Positions 20,905-29,871 of a stretch of 64,000 nucleotides of DNA are shown in pieces. The stretch's first letter is position 1. Each line of letters begins with the position of its first letter. Origin of the DNA: Steromphala cineraria. Its lineage: Eukaryota; Mollusca; Gastropoda; Trochida; Trochidae. Under the pieces are notes generated by a model that saw only the letters and a program-made list of their open reading frames with translations, had not been told where the DNA came from and did not search any database. The stretch covers positions 24,123,906 through 24,187,905 of the forward strand of contig OU744730.1 in NCBI GenBank assembly GCA_916613615.1, written 5' to 3'. The position numbers and the translations under genes were made by a program.

Positions 20905-22820
20905 CCTTTGGAGACAAACCAAGCGTGAAGCTGTAGAGCCTGGGGATTCTCGTGAACCCGCCCGCTCGGTCTGCTCGACAGGAGGTCCCACCTCAGAGGG
21001 AGGGGAACTGGGTCTTGGTGGCACACCCTTCGGAGGGGAACGTACCAGGCCCTGGCGGGCCACAATGGCGCTATCAACAGTAGTTGAAGTACTCGGGTCT
21101 CCTGTATCTTCGCCACCACGAGGTTCAGGATGGCGGGAGGGGGATAGGCGTAGGCAACCATCCCCTCCCATCCTAACGCGAGCGCATCGAGAGCCCACGC
21201 GGAGGGGTCCGGTACAGGAGACACGTATGTCGGCAACTGGTGGTTGAGCCGCGTCGCGAAGAGGTCTATGTGAGGCTTGCCAAACCTCAGACACAGACTC
21301 TCGAACACTCTCGGATGCAGCATCCACTCCGTGGAAGGAGGTTGATCCGGGCGAGACAAGGCGTCCGCGAGGACGTTCTTGGCTCCCGGGATGTGCACTG
21401 CGCGGAGAGAGAGTCCGAGACTGTCTACTAGGCGAAACAGCTCCATCACCAGTTGCAGGAGCGAGTCTGATTTGGTCGAGCCTTGTTTGTTGATGGTCCA
21501 GGCCGCCGCTGAGCTGTCCGTGTGCACACACAGGATCTGCCCCCGCAGGCGATCTGACCAATGGTCGATAGCTAGACGAATAGCGTCCAGCTCTAACACG
21601 TTGATGTGGCGTCTCACTTGAATTGCGGACCACACCCCCGCTGTCTGTTCTACATCGAGATGGGCTCCCCACCCTTGGGTGGAGGCGTCCACAAACAGGT
21701 GACATGTTGCTGGCGGTTCCCTGAGGGGAACCCCCACCAACACGTTGGACTCCTGCTGCCACCAGGAGAGGTGATGTCTGAGCTCTGGGGGAATGGGGAA
21801 GACATGATGACACGCCTTCTCCCTGACATGCACGTTCACGAAGACCAGAAACACCAGAGATGTCGACGGCAGCAGGTCTGACTTGTCGAGATTGACTAGC
21901 CACCCCAGCCGCCTGAACAACGCTATCACAAAGTCCCGTTGAGCCTCCAGAACAGATGGGGATCTGTTGTGACTGAACCCGTCGTCCAAGTACATCGCGA
22001 ACTGTACGTCCACTGTGTGGAGGTATTGGACGATGGGCTGGGTCACGCGCGTGAACAGCCACGGAGCCGACGAGATCCCGAACGGAAGGACGTTCCACTG
22101 GAAGTGGCGGCCTGCTAGGACGAATCGGAGGTACCTGCGGTCCCCAAGGAAAATGGGGATGTGCAGATACGCGTCCTGCAGGTCGAGGGATATCATCGAG
22201 TCCGAGGGCTCCAGTAATCGCATTACTGACGGTACTGTCAAGAGCCGAAAATATGGCGGCGGATCTAGGAAGGAGTGGTTGAACTCTTTCATGTCGTGGA
22301 TCAGCCGCCACTTTTTCGGGTCTCGCTTCGGCCGGATGAAGACCGGAGAGTAGAAGCCAGGGGTGAGATCTTGGAGTGGGAGTTCCTCCACCGCCCGCTT
22401 GGAAACAAGAGTCTCCACCTGCTCCAGAGTCAGCGCGAGACGATCGGGCTCCAGCGGGCGCTCTGTAGGCGAACAGGTCAGCGGGGGGCGGCGTGACACG
22501 GGGATACGAAACCCCCGCTCCAAGATCTTGCAAACGAACGGGTCCAGGCCCAACTGTCTCCAGTTGGGCGCGAAGAGAGAAAGTCGGCCTCCAACTGGCG
22601 CGTCCAGCGCCGGGACCAGCTGAGGCGGTAGGTCTGGAGGTACCCAGTCATTGCTTCTTGGGAGTACCTCCGTAGGCCCGTCCCTTGGGACGCAGATTCC
22701 CTTTCTTGGGAGTGCGCTTGGGAGAGGGGCCGGCATTGAAGTCGCGACTTCTGTCCTGCCGACCCCTCCCGTGAAAGGACACTCCTCCTGTCTTGTTGGA
22801 GAAGGAAGGACCCCCTCCAC
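20898..22820 (-). CDS. reverse transcriptase / RNase H / methyltransferase-like polyprotein
   Basis: 640 residues. Copies element RNA into DNA. RT motif A LDLQDAYLHIPI (212-223, D213), motif B LPFGISSAPWLF (245-256) and the catalytic YLDD (277-280) are intact. RNase H acidic residues are visible: D378 (VDAST), E410 (VLELDA), D435 (HTDSS), D486 (LADALSR). Residues ~518-596 (HIDLFATRLNHQLPTYVS then PLWPARAW) match the block that many DIRS elements carry after RNase H and that is described as Dam-methyltransferase-like. From memory of the family, YLDD to RNase H spans about 160-185 residues; here it is about 100, with a junction near residues 323-340 (SLVFLVFVNVHVREK). An in-frame loss of the thumb/connection seems likely. 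The ORF start overlaps the second Gag frame; the end abuts the recombinase. Confidence 0.9.
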   Translation of the reverse strand: MEGVLPSPTRQEECPFTGGVGRTEVATSMPAPLPSALPRKGICVPRDGPTEVLPRSNDWVPPDLPPQLVPALDAPVGGRLSLFAPNWRQLGLDPFVCKILERGFRIPVSRRPPLTCSPTERPLEPDRLALTLEQVETLVSKRAVEELPLQDLTPGFYSPVFIRPKRDPKKWRLIHDMKEFNHSFLDPPPYFRLLTVPSVMRLLEPSDSMISLDLQDAYLHIPIFLGDRRYLRFVLAGRHFQWNVLPFGISSAPWLFTRVTQPIVQYLHTVDVQFAMYLDDGFSHNRSPSVLEAQRDFVIALFRRLGWLVNLDKSDLLPSTSLVFLVFVNVHVREKACHHVFPIPPELRHHLSWWQQESNVLVGVPLREPPATCHLFVDASTQGWGAHLDVEQTAGVWSAIQVRRHINVLELDAIRLAIDHWSDRLRGQILCVHTDSSAAAWTINKQGSTKSDSLLQLVMELFRLVDSLGLSLRAVHIPGAKNVLADALSRPDQPPSTEWMLHPRVFESLCLRFGKPHIDLFATRLNHQLPTYVSPVPDPSAWALDALALGWEGMVAYAYPPPAILNLVVAKIQETRVLQLLLIAPLWPARAWYVPLRRVCHQDPVPLPLRWDLLSSRPSGRVHENPQALQLHAWFVSKGV

Positions 22821-22992
22821 CTTTCTTCTTCGGAGTCGTTGGCTGGGAGGAGACTCTACCCCCGCCGGCGGCCAGTCTGTTAGTCAACTCTTGTTGTTGA
22901 CTTTCCTGCCGCTGACGGAGGGCCTCCGCGACTTGCCCGTCAAAAAGAGTAGAGGAGGTACCCCTTAGCTCCTCTCTCCATGCCCGCCTCAT
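22648..22992 (-). CDS. Gag C-terminal part in a shifted frame
   Basis: 114 codons, overlapping the end of the Gag-like frame by 53 bp and the start of the RT frame by 173 bp. It begins MRRAWREELRGTSSTLFDGQ, then a Gln-rich segment and a basic Gly/Lys/Arg-rich tail suited to nucleic-acid binding. The WREELRG...LFDG segment resembles the C-terminal part of DIRS Gag proteins in my recollection, whereas the first frame ends soon after in an unremarkable tail. This suggests a +1 frameshift near 22,993, programmed or by mutation. Separate initiation at the ATG at 22992 is also possible. Confidence 0.6.
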   Translation of the reverse strand: MRRAWREELRGTSSTLFDGQVAEALRQRQESQQQELTNRLAAGGGRVSSQPTTPKKKGGGGPSFSNKTGGVSFHGRGRQDRSRDFNAGPSPKRTPKKGNLRPKGRAYGGTPKKQ

Positions 22993-24253
22993 TAGCGAAA
23001 GCTGCCATCGCCTGGCAGGCGTGCGCCACGTGGTTGGCTAGTCCCAAGATGCTCCTCGCTTCCTTATCCAGGTGAGACAAGTGAGCATCGGACACCTGGT
23101 GAGGTATGGCGGGGGCCGCCACCCGGCGAATGTCGTCATCCAAGGCGGGGGGAGAAAGAGGCAGAGGACAGCGATGCACGGGGAGACCAGACCGGGCCTT
23201 GTCCGATAGCACAAGGGGGGGCAAGAGGCGACCCGGCGCTGCCGCCGCAACGTTGGAATCGAAATCCTTGCCCGCCGCCTGCAGGAGCCTGAGAGTCGGA
23301 AGCGCGAGCTGGCGTTGCGTCGGCGCCTCCTCCTCGGCGCAGAAAGTTTCCAGTCTGGCCACCCTGGTCGAAGAAGGTTCTTCCTCCAACTCCTGAACGT
23401 CAACCAGACACCAATCGGCAATTGCCGTCAGGCGGTCTTTGAGGTCAGGAGCGTCGTCGGCCGTTCCCGGCGTCACCGGCGGTGGGGGAGTCAGGATCCC
23501 ACCGCCAGACGCTCCCTCCTCCTGCTCTCGGTCGGGAGTTGGGGAAGAGTCAATGTCCGAGGGGGTGGCGCCAGGAGACACGACCACCACTCTCCTCCTC
23601 TTAGGAGTGGACGGCGCCTCAGGGGAAGGTGGAATAGAATTCCTCCCCTCCTCGTCCCTGAGCACAACACGGTCCCTCGTGTCAAACATCGAAACGACCA
23701 GATTCCTCACTGAGGACATGATGTCGTCCGTCAGCTTCTTCTGGTCGAAGGCAGGGGTAGAGGATCTCGATCTCTTCCTCTTCTTGTGCTTCCTCTTCTT
23801 CCCGCCGGCCCGCCGTGAGCTCGGGGAAGAGGTAAAGTCAGGGGAGGACCTCCGAGCAGGAGATCGCTCAACCCCGCTAGAGGGAGGAGAGACGGCAGGC
23901 GCATCCTCAACAGGCGACAGGACCCTATCGGAGCCGCCGCCAGCCTCTGGAAGATCGAACTCCGCGGTATCCTCTGAGATAATGAGGTCGGAAGGGTTAT
24001 CCGACGCCCTGGAGGCGGTGGCCGAGGAAGCGGCAGAAGGCCGCCTGGAGGACCTGTGCTTCTGCTGAGACTCTGATTTTTTCACCGCGGCGCGGTACTC
24101 TCTGTGTTCAGCAGGAGAAAGATGTTCGCATTCTCTGCACCTGTCCGACTCGGCGCAGAGGTTCCGACACAGGCGGCAGAGCGAGTGAGGGTCGAAGCGC
24201 GCCGACTTCCTGGACCCACACCCTCCACAAAACCCTGCGAAGGGATTGGACAT
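22940..24253 (-). CDS. Gag-like protein of the DIRS-like element
   Basis: Predicted structural protein of the retrotransposon particle. I choose the second methionine (MSNPFAGFCGGCG, 24253), because the Cys cluster follows at once; the frame opens at 24295, giving 451 residues. In that numbering Cys 23, 26, 40, 43, 47, 53 and 56 form a probable zinc-binding N-terminus (CGGC...CRLC...CREC), as in several DIRS Gags. A Ser/Pro-rich acidic stretch, a strongly basic patch (GGKKRKHKKRKRSRS, possible nuclear localisation signal) and a more structured C-terminal third follow (DDDIRRVAAPAIPHQ, then LDKEARSILGLANHVAH). It is the first coding frame downstream of the leader. The frame ends early compared with the shifted frame that overlaps it. 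Confidence 0.75.
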   Translation of the reverse strand: MSNPFAGFCGGCGSRKSARFDPHSLCRLCRNLCAESDRCRECEHLSPAEHREYRAAVKKSESQQKHRSSRRPSAASSATASRASDNPSDLIISEDTAEFDLPEAGGGSDRVLSPVEDAPAVSPPSSGVERSPARRSSPDFTSSPSSRRAGGKKRKHKKRKRSRSSTPAFDQKKLTDDIMSSVRNLVVSMFDTRDRVVLRDEEGRNSIPPSPEAPSTPKRRRVVVVSPGATPSDIDSSPTPDREQEEGASGGGILTPPPPVTPGTADDAPDLKDRLTAIADWCLVDVQELEEEPSSTRVARLETFCAEEEAPTQRQLALPTLRLLQAAGKDFDSNVAAAAPGRLLPPLVLSDKARSGLPVHRCPLPLSPPALDDDIRRVAAPAIPHQVSDAHLSHLDKEARSILGLANHVAHACQAMAAFANEAGMERGAKGYLLYSF

Positions 24254-24289
24254 AACGCCTCCACGAGACGAGAGAGGCGAACGGACGCG

Positions 24290-24665
24290 TCCCACGGGAA
24301 GGCGCCCGAAGCGCAGGCGACAGCGCTAGCGCAAGCGACAGTGCTGGCGAAGCGGTAGAGCGCCTGCCGCCGACACAACACTGAGGCGCACACCGCCTGA
24401 AGCGGTAAGGCAAGCGGTAGGCGGCAAGCGCTAGCGGTAGGCGGTAGAGCGCCTGAAGCGCAAGCGACCAGCCTAGCGAGAGCGGTAGAGCGCCTGACGC
24501 ACCAGGCGGCAGGCGGCAGGCGGCAGGCGCCACTAACCAAAGCGCTACACGCGACACACACCGCCTGAAGCGGTAAGGCAAGCGCAGGCGGCAGGCGCTA
24601 CCGAAGGCAGGCGGCAGGCGCTACCGAAGGCAAGCGCAAGCAAGGCGAGGCGGTAGACGGGAGGT
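24290..24665. repeat. GC-rich cryptic repeat array in the element leader
   Basis: About 375 bp composed of short, irregularly alternating words: GCGGTAG, GGCGGCAGGCG, CAAGCG, AGCGCCTGA and GCGCTACCGAAGG. Longer units such as GGCGGCAGGCGCTACCGAAG and CACCGCCTGAAGCGGTAAGG recur. It lies between the Gag start and the 5' ITR on the minus strand, so it is transcribed leader or promoter. Overlapping open frames rich in Ala/Cys/Arg here are artefacts of the repeat. Confidence 0.8.
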
Positions 24666-24927
24666 CTACCTACGAGTCAACCGAGAGTGAGGGCTGGCCC
24701 GGCACGAAAAGCACGTGCAGCTCGAACAGCTGAAATTGGCAACAGTAGACCGAGTCAACTGCCGACAAAAACAGCCACAACAACAGCGATAAGGAGGACT
24801 AACTTCGCAAGGAAGCAACAACACAGCCCGACACAGATCGCAAACAAATAAGCAAGCTAGATAACCAAGAGAAGGTCGAAATTGCAGAGACTATCAAAAA
24901 CACAAGAGCTCTTGATGGCCGACAGAA
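24666..24927 (-). promoter_or_regulatory. 5' leader between ITR and repeat array
   Basis: Mixed sequence with no open frame of note. The element promoter is expected in or near the adjoining 5' ITR, but I see no TATA box or initiator that I can assign. Confidence 0.3.
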
Positions 24928-25066
24928 AAGCAATGATGACGTAGGGTTAGCCACCTGGTGGTGAGTATTGGATACAGTTTAGGGCAGCGATAACTCTGTC
25001 TTTACTCTGTGTAAGGATTGTCGGAATTAGACAGATTAGGATAATCGGGCATATTGTTAACTATCG
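24928..25066. repeat. inverted terminal repeat (5' side of element)
   Basis: Exact 139-bp complement of 19275-19413. In DIRS elements transcription starts in or near this repeat. Confidence 0.92.
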
Positions 25067-25084
25067 AGGAGAGTATATTAAATA

Positions 25085-25089
25085 ATAGT
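25085..25089. other. recombination core at right end of DIRS-like element
   Basis: Second ATAGT. Flank CTT follows directly, as in the empty site at 35990-35997 (ATAGTCTT). Confidence 0.85.
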
Positions 25090-25504
25090 CTTATTCTTGT
25101 TCGAAGTCAGTTTTTTTATAAAAACATCATCATTCACAGACCACATTAATGTTTTAGAACATCTTCTATCTAACTGAAAATGATATATAACTGATGTATA
25201 CCTCTGTCATAATGTCAACATTTGAGTTATGGAGCGGTTTGTGCCAGCCATACCAGACGAGATCACGCGAGATTTGAGTTTGGTCTTTTCCGGGTTACAT
25301 CAGTTAGTGTCATGAGGATAAGAAGCATCTATTGATGGCAGCATTTCGACCTCCTGAACTTCGTCTCTTTAGTCCTTCATTGCTTGTCGTGATTATATTT
25401 AGTCAACTAGGTAAACTAGAGAGTATAATCTGGGACATGTTTATCAAAAGTCGATAACTAAGAAGTATTTTACAGCTTGTGATCAATATGGAATACTTAT
25501 ATAG

Positions 25505-25576
25505 ACAGACTCAGTATAGGAGTGAAACGGATAATATTGAGGCTAGGTTTACTTAGACTGTTATACAGATTGAACG
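25505..25576. repeat. solo arm of the 55.8-kb foldback family
   Basis: ACTCAGTATAGGAGTGAAAC through GGCTAGGTTTACTTAGACTG matches, with few changes, the right arm at 56,045-56,095 and the complement of the left arm at 55,836-55,885. Only one arm is present. Unit 2 lacks it. Confidence 0.75.
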
Positions 25577-25584
25577 ATTGGATG

Positions 25585-25782
25585 CACAGGAACCCGATAT
25601 CGTATATAAAATGTAGGTAAAACGTGAGTAAGAAAGACCCGTCCCCTCTAAATAATAGAGTTACTGTATTATTTAGAGGGGACGGGTCTTTCTTACTCAC
25701 GTTTTACTGTATTATTTAGAGGGGACGGGTCTTTCTTACTCACGTTTTACCTACATTTTATTTACGATATCGGGTTCCTGTG
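25585..25782. mobile_element. hAT-like foldback MITE with 8-bp target duplication
   Basis: Left end CACAGGAACCCGATATCG, right end the complement. ATTGGATG flanks both sides (25577-25584 and 25783-25790). The arms are ~70 bp. The inner part of the right arm is present twice in tandem (period 43 bp, 25663-25748), so the element has one left arm and one and a half right arms. The 8-bp duplication suggests hAT. Absent from unit 2. Confidence 0.85.
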
Positions 25783-27529
25783 ATTGGATGGTCTGTTATT
25801 CTTTTAAATTATTTGTAAATGAAACATTAATTTAGTTGAACTCATTGCATATAAGGTAATTGTTATCAAATATGTGCAGCTATCATCAACGCACAACGTC
25901 TGATAGGGTGTATGCAAATTTTCTCGGGTTATTGAAATATATTTTAATTATTCTGGATAGATCAAGGAAATGTGACCAAAGCAATAGGGCCCGGTGTCAA
26001 GCACAATACCTTTATTAAATACATAAATGTTGTAACATTTTGTTCATAAAACTTGTGTGAATTTTAACAATAACTATTTATGTGTATCCGCAAATTGTCA
26101 GACTTACTGAAATACCCTCTGCAATACTTTTAGACTCAGCCAGGTGTACGCCGTTACAAAGACAAATGTACCTTATAAATACATGTATCATGGTATATAT
26201 GAAATGCATGTCTTTGTTTATGTATACTAGGATATAAAATCTTTCAATTAGGATCCCCAACAGAATGTTCCTATGAATTTTAGGGTGTGGACCTTATAAA
26301 ATATCATACATCAAAATTTTACTTAGATACTATGTATTTTTGGATCTGGGTCCTATGACAAAATCATCCATCAGAAGAATACATGAATTCTCCTATCAGC
26401 TAGCACGATCCCTCCACGTACAATAGATGAGATTTATATGTAATGTATAGCTCTTTTTATATACCTACATCAATCCTTCAGTGTGTGCCATTACCACGTG
26501 ATGAAGCGAGAAGGGGCGTGTTGTCTTTTATAAAGATGCTAAACAAGATTGACCACATTAATAACAGCCTATCTGAGCTTCCATAAATCTGGTGCCATAT
26601 CCATCTCTTTGTTCTTGGTACTATCAGGAACCATGTTGTGAGGGGGATAAGTAAGTGTAGACTAATACACAGTTCTTAAATTGACAGTAGCGATTCTGAA
26701 ATGAATATTGATATGTTTGTATCTAGAATGTATCATCTTCGGAGGTTCAAACATTTCATTACGGAACCCTATCAATGTCGAAATTAAATATCAAGCAAAA
26801 ACAGGGGATGGCCATTATTGTGTGAAAATCTTTTAATCATATTTAGAAAATGGGAAATTTTGGGAATATTGATTCGCGTAGCCTCACCAAAATGTTACAT
26901 TTGTTTGAGCACTCTTTCTTATGTTTTTAATATATATATTTAATATTATGAATATATAGACTTCTTAATTATTCGTCACAAAATTATTAATACTGGTTCT
27001 CCAAGAAAAAAATCAAAAATGCAACTCAATAATGTTACTCATTATTGAATGAATGGGAATATATATCTTTAAATTTTTACCCTCGAATTGCCTCTTTACA
27101 AGGATGATGGTAATTTATATTTATATTTTAGTTTTCTAACGATAAACTAATTACAGAAAAAATCTTAAATGTAAGCATATGAAAGAAAGAAGACATTTAT
27201 CTGAATATTTGATTTTTGAAATCTACTTGTCTGATTTAAGATCTGGTGCGGTTGGTCTGCCTGATAAATACTGATTGTATTCCTTAATTTAATCCTTTCT
27301 TTGAAACTTAATATTTCTTTACAGTCATACAATTTAAATCAGACGATTTATGATCTAATTGATATAAGGATCTTCTGTCATAGATTTCCCCTGCTTTATT
27401 GATTTTTGTATTTGTATTATTTCCTTTGTGATTAAAGTGTTGCGAAATACCAAATGGCTGTTTATTTAGTTCATGTATCGATATTTTGTGATGTACATAT
27501 TTAGTTCATCAGGCCTGGGTTGCCAGATG

Positions 27530-28450
27530 GGCTTATGGCATGACATGGTGTCCGTTCTTTCGTCCGTCCGTTAAATTTATGCAATTTTGACTTCTTCCTC
27601 AGAAGTAAAAGGCCTAGAAAGCTGAACCTTGTGCACAGACTAATTGACTAGTAAGGATAGTTTATAGCTCTGGTGACCTTTTAGCTCATAATAAGGGCGA
27701 CAGGGGCCACGCCCTCAACATCTAATTTCCCCCTCTTTTGTCTTCTTCTACAGAAGCAAAAGGCACAGAAAGCTGAAAGCTTCTGCACAAGCTCCTTGAC
27801 TTATGAGGAATAATATTTAAAGCTTTGGTGGCACTTTGGTCCCTTATAAAGGCCACAGGGGCCACGCCCTTAAAATATATTTCCCACTTCATCTCCACAA
27901 GCAAAAGGGGTAAAAATCTAAAATCTTGCAAAAGACTCCTTGACTAGTGAGCTTTAGCTTTAGTGACTCTGTGGCCCTTAATAAGGGTTACAGGGGTCAC
28001 GCCCTCAACATCTAATTCCGTACTCTTCTCCAGAAGAATACGGCCCAGACTCCTTTAATATCGTGGATCATAAATTGTAGCTTTGGTGACCCTGTTGCTC
28101 ATAATAAGGGCTTGGTGAACCTTTGGATCCTATACCCTAATGATAAATTGCAGATGTTGTAGCCTTCTTACTTATTTGAGGGTCAAACTGTTTACATTTC
28201 TTTGAATGTTTGTGTAATGTCCACATCTGAGTTGATTACCGGTAACTGAAATCACATCACCTACATGCTTAATATTAGAATTGGTGACTCTGTTGCCCCA
28301 ACTAATCAGTTTTTCATCTTTTTCTCCAGAAGCACAAGGCAAAGAATACTAAAATGTGGTGTAGAGACTCCATAGGTAAACGGGATTCTAACTTGTCAAT
28401 TCAAGACTTGGTGACCCGGTGGCCTCTACTAAGGGGGAAACCACATTAGT
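27530..28450. repeat. degenerate ~130-140-bp tandem array, unit 1 copy
   Basis: Starts after a GTCCGTCCG run. Each unit has TTGGTGAC...GTGGCC, TAATAAGGG, CAGGGGCCACGCCCTCAA, an AGAAGCAAAAGGC word and a CTCCTTGACTAGTGAG word. About five units, some damaged. The same array lies in unit 2 at 37,670-38,650. Short minus-strand frames across it are repeat translations. Confidence 0.8.
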
Positions 28451-28504
28451 CACACCTTAAAGCAAAATTTGACATGAAGCCCAGATAGCAACAGAGCCAA
28501 TGGC

Positions 28505-28514
28505 TCTAATTTTA
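28505..28514. repeat. target-site duplication of the LINE insertion (left)
   Basis: TCTAATTTTA, repeated at 29093-29102. Unit 2 has a single related CCAAATTTTAC at 38,704-38,715. Confidence 0.8.
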
Positions 28515-29092
28515 GTTAGTTTAGTTTAAACATATTTTATTCACATAAAAAGGATTGGGAACAAGTTGTCCAACTTAAGATACCCTCTCCTAAGTATGTA
28601 CAAAATCGATTCACATAATATAAACAAACCAAAATGACAGATAGTGAACAAGAGCAAAGTAGGATTTAGCTAAGAGAATTAAATTACATCAATATGCTAA
28701 TCAAATCGTTTAGTGTCACTGATATAAGTTTGCACTAACATAAATAATCTTCTATTCTGACATAATGATAGGTCTGCACTTCCTTCAAGCAAGAGTTTAA
28801 GATATATTATGATACATGCAGGCACAGTTATGTGCTGTAACAAAGACATCAACTTTTCTCTTTGATTGTTATACAATGTACATTGAAACATATAATGATA
28901 AGCGTTCTCAACATGGTAACCACATGTGCATTCAGGATTTGTTTTTATTCCAACCTTATACAAATCATAATTTAAAGAGCTCACAGTATATCTTAATTTG
29001 TTATGGATAATATTTAATTTCCTTTTCCCAAATGAAAATATAATGGTGCGTACTCGTACTTTTGAGCTATGCACGATTTAAATTTTGAATTT
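28515..29092 (-). pseudogene. 5'-truncated non-LTR retrotransposon (LINE) 3' end
   Basis: A minus-strand frame (28,697-29,074, 125 residues) reads NKLRYTVSSLNYDLYKVGIK then NPECTCGYHVENAYHYMFQC. This is the Cys/His motif and helix found after the RT domain in many invertebrate LINE ORF2 proteins; it runs to a natural stop. The 3' end on this strand is GAATAAAATATG followed by a TTTAAAC/TAAAC-type tail. A 10-bp target duplication flanks the insert. The RT and endonuclease domains are missing, the usual result of incomplete reverse transcription. Unit 2 lacks it, so it inserted after the duplication, or was lost there. Family not assigned. Confidence 0.8.
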
Positions 29093-29871
29093 TCTAATTT
29101 TACAAAGTTGTATCTGTGAAAGTGATCTATGATGTTAATGAGTATATCTAGGAATATTCAATATGATTAAGGTCTAAACTTGTTTATCATTAATACTAAC
29201 ATTAGCATTGGTTTCTGATAAGTGAACGATATCTGGTTAAGTTTCAAATTTAGATAAAAGTAATTGAGAAACAAATTTCAAACTACCTTTAGATTTCTTT
29301 AAAAGTAAAAGATGATTTATCGACATAAAGATATTATTTAAGCTGTTCTGTGGTTGGTCTGCAAAGATTCCCTGCTTGAGCTTCCTTAACTAGGACCCAA
29401 CCTGGTGTTCGTGGCAGGTGAAGACATGACAAATAGGAGTTATAGTTGCTAATGGGGGATATTGATAATTCAGGCTAGCATGGGGCAATTCCTACAGTTC
29501 TAGGGTGAATTAATGGTCATAAATCATGATTAGTGCATTGAATGAATTGAACAATGAATACAATCCGCTACATGAATGAAGGAAGGATTTTGTATTTACA
29601 ATCATTGATTACGATCTCTGCGCAACAAATTAAAGAAAGTTTCTTGAGTTTTGAAAATGTTGGCAAGTCTAGATAAGCCCTCTGAAATTAAAAATTGTGT
29701 TAATGTCAAAAATCTGTTTTAGGGACCCTATGTTCGTCCAGACATAGTGTTTAAATGTATATCTGAACCGTCAATATCACTTGATTTAACTTGATGATTG
29801 TTAATCATTTTCTTGAATACCATATCCATATAATATTGTAATTTGTAAAAGAGGTTGTATATTTTCAATTT

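Larger units (their letters stand above)
19238..25089 (-). mobile_element. DIRS-like tyrosine-recombinase retrotransposon
   Basis: A 5,852-bp element, far richer in G+C than its flanks and transcribed on the minus strand. It contains in order a leader with a GC-rich repeat array, a Gag-like frame, RT/RNase H with a methyltransferase-like tail, and a tyrosine recombinase. It has 139-bp identical inverted terminal repeats (19275-19413 and 24928-25066) and an internal complementary region (19472-19567). There is no LTR and no DDE integrase. This set is diagnostic of the DIRS group within the YR retrotransposons (Ngaro and PAT have split direct repeats instead). Identical ITRs and mostly open frames suggest recent activity, but the RT lacks a segment and the frames are broken, so this copy is probably not autonomous. 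It sits in unit 1 of the duplication; unit 2 has the empty site. Confidence 0.93.

Noticed and set aside
19828..22533. A single 901-residue protein on the minus strand
   Set aside because: Only the last ~358 residues have domain homology (tyrosine recombinase). The rest is a low-information frame overlapping RT/RNase H, kept open by high GC.
20837..24581. Many plus-strand and alternative minus-strand frames within the GC-rich element (for example 23,439-24,068 and 24,082-24,581)
   Set aside because: They are out-of-frame shadows of Gag/RT/recombinase or translations of the leader repeat; no domains.
19238..25089. LTR retrotransposon or integrated virus
   Set aside because: There are no LTRs, no DDE integrase, no protease and no envelope; ITRs, ICR and tyrosine recombinase fit the DIRS group.
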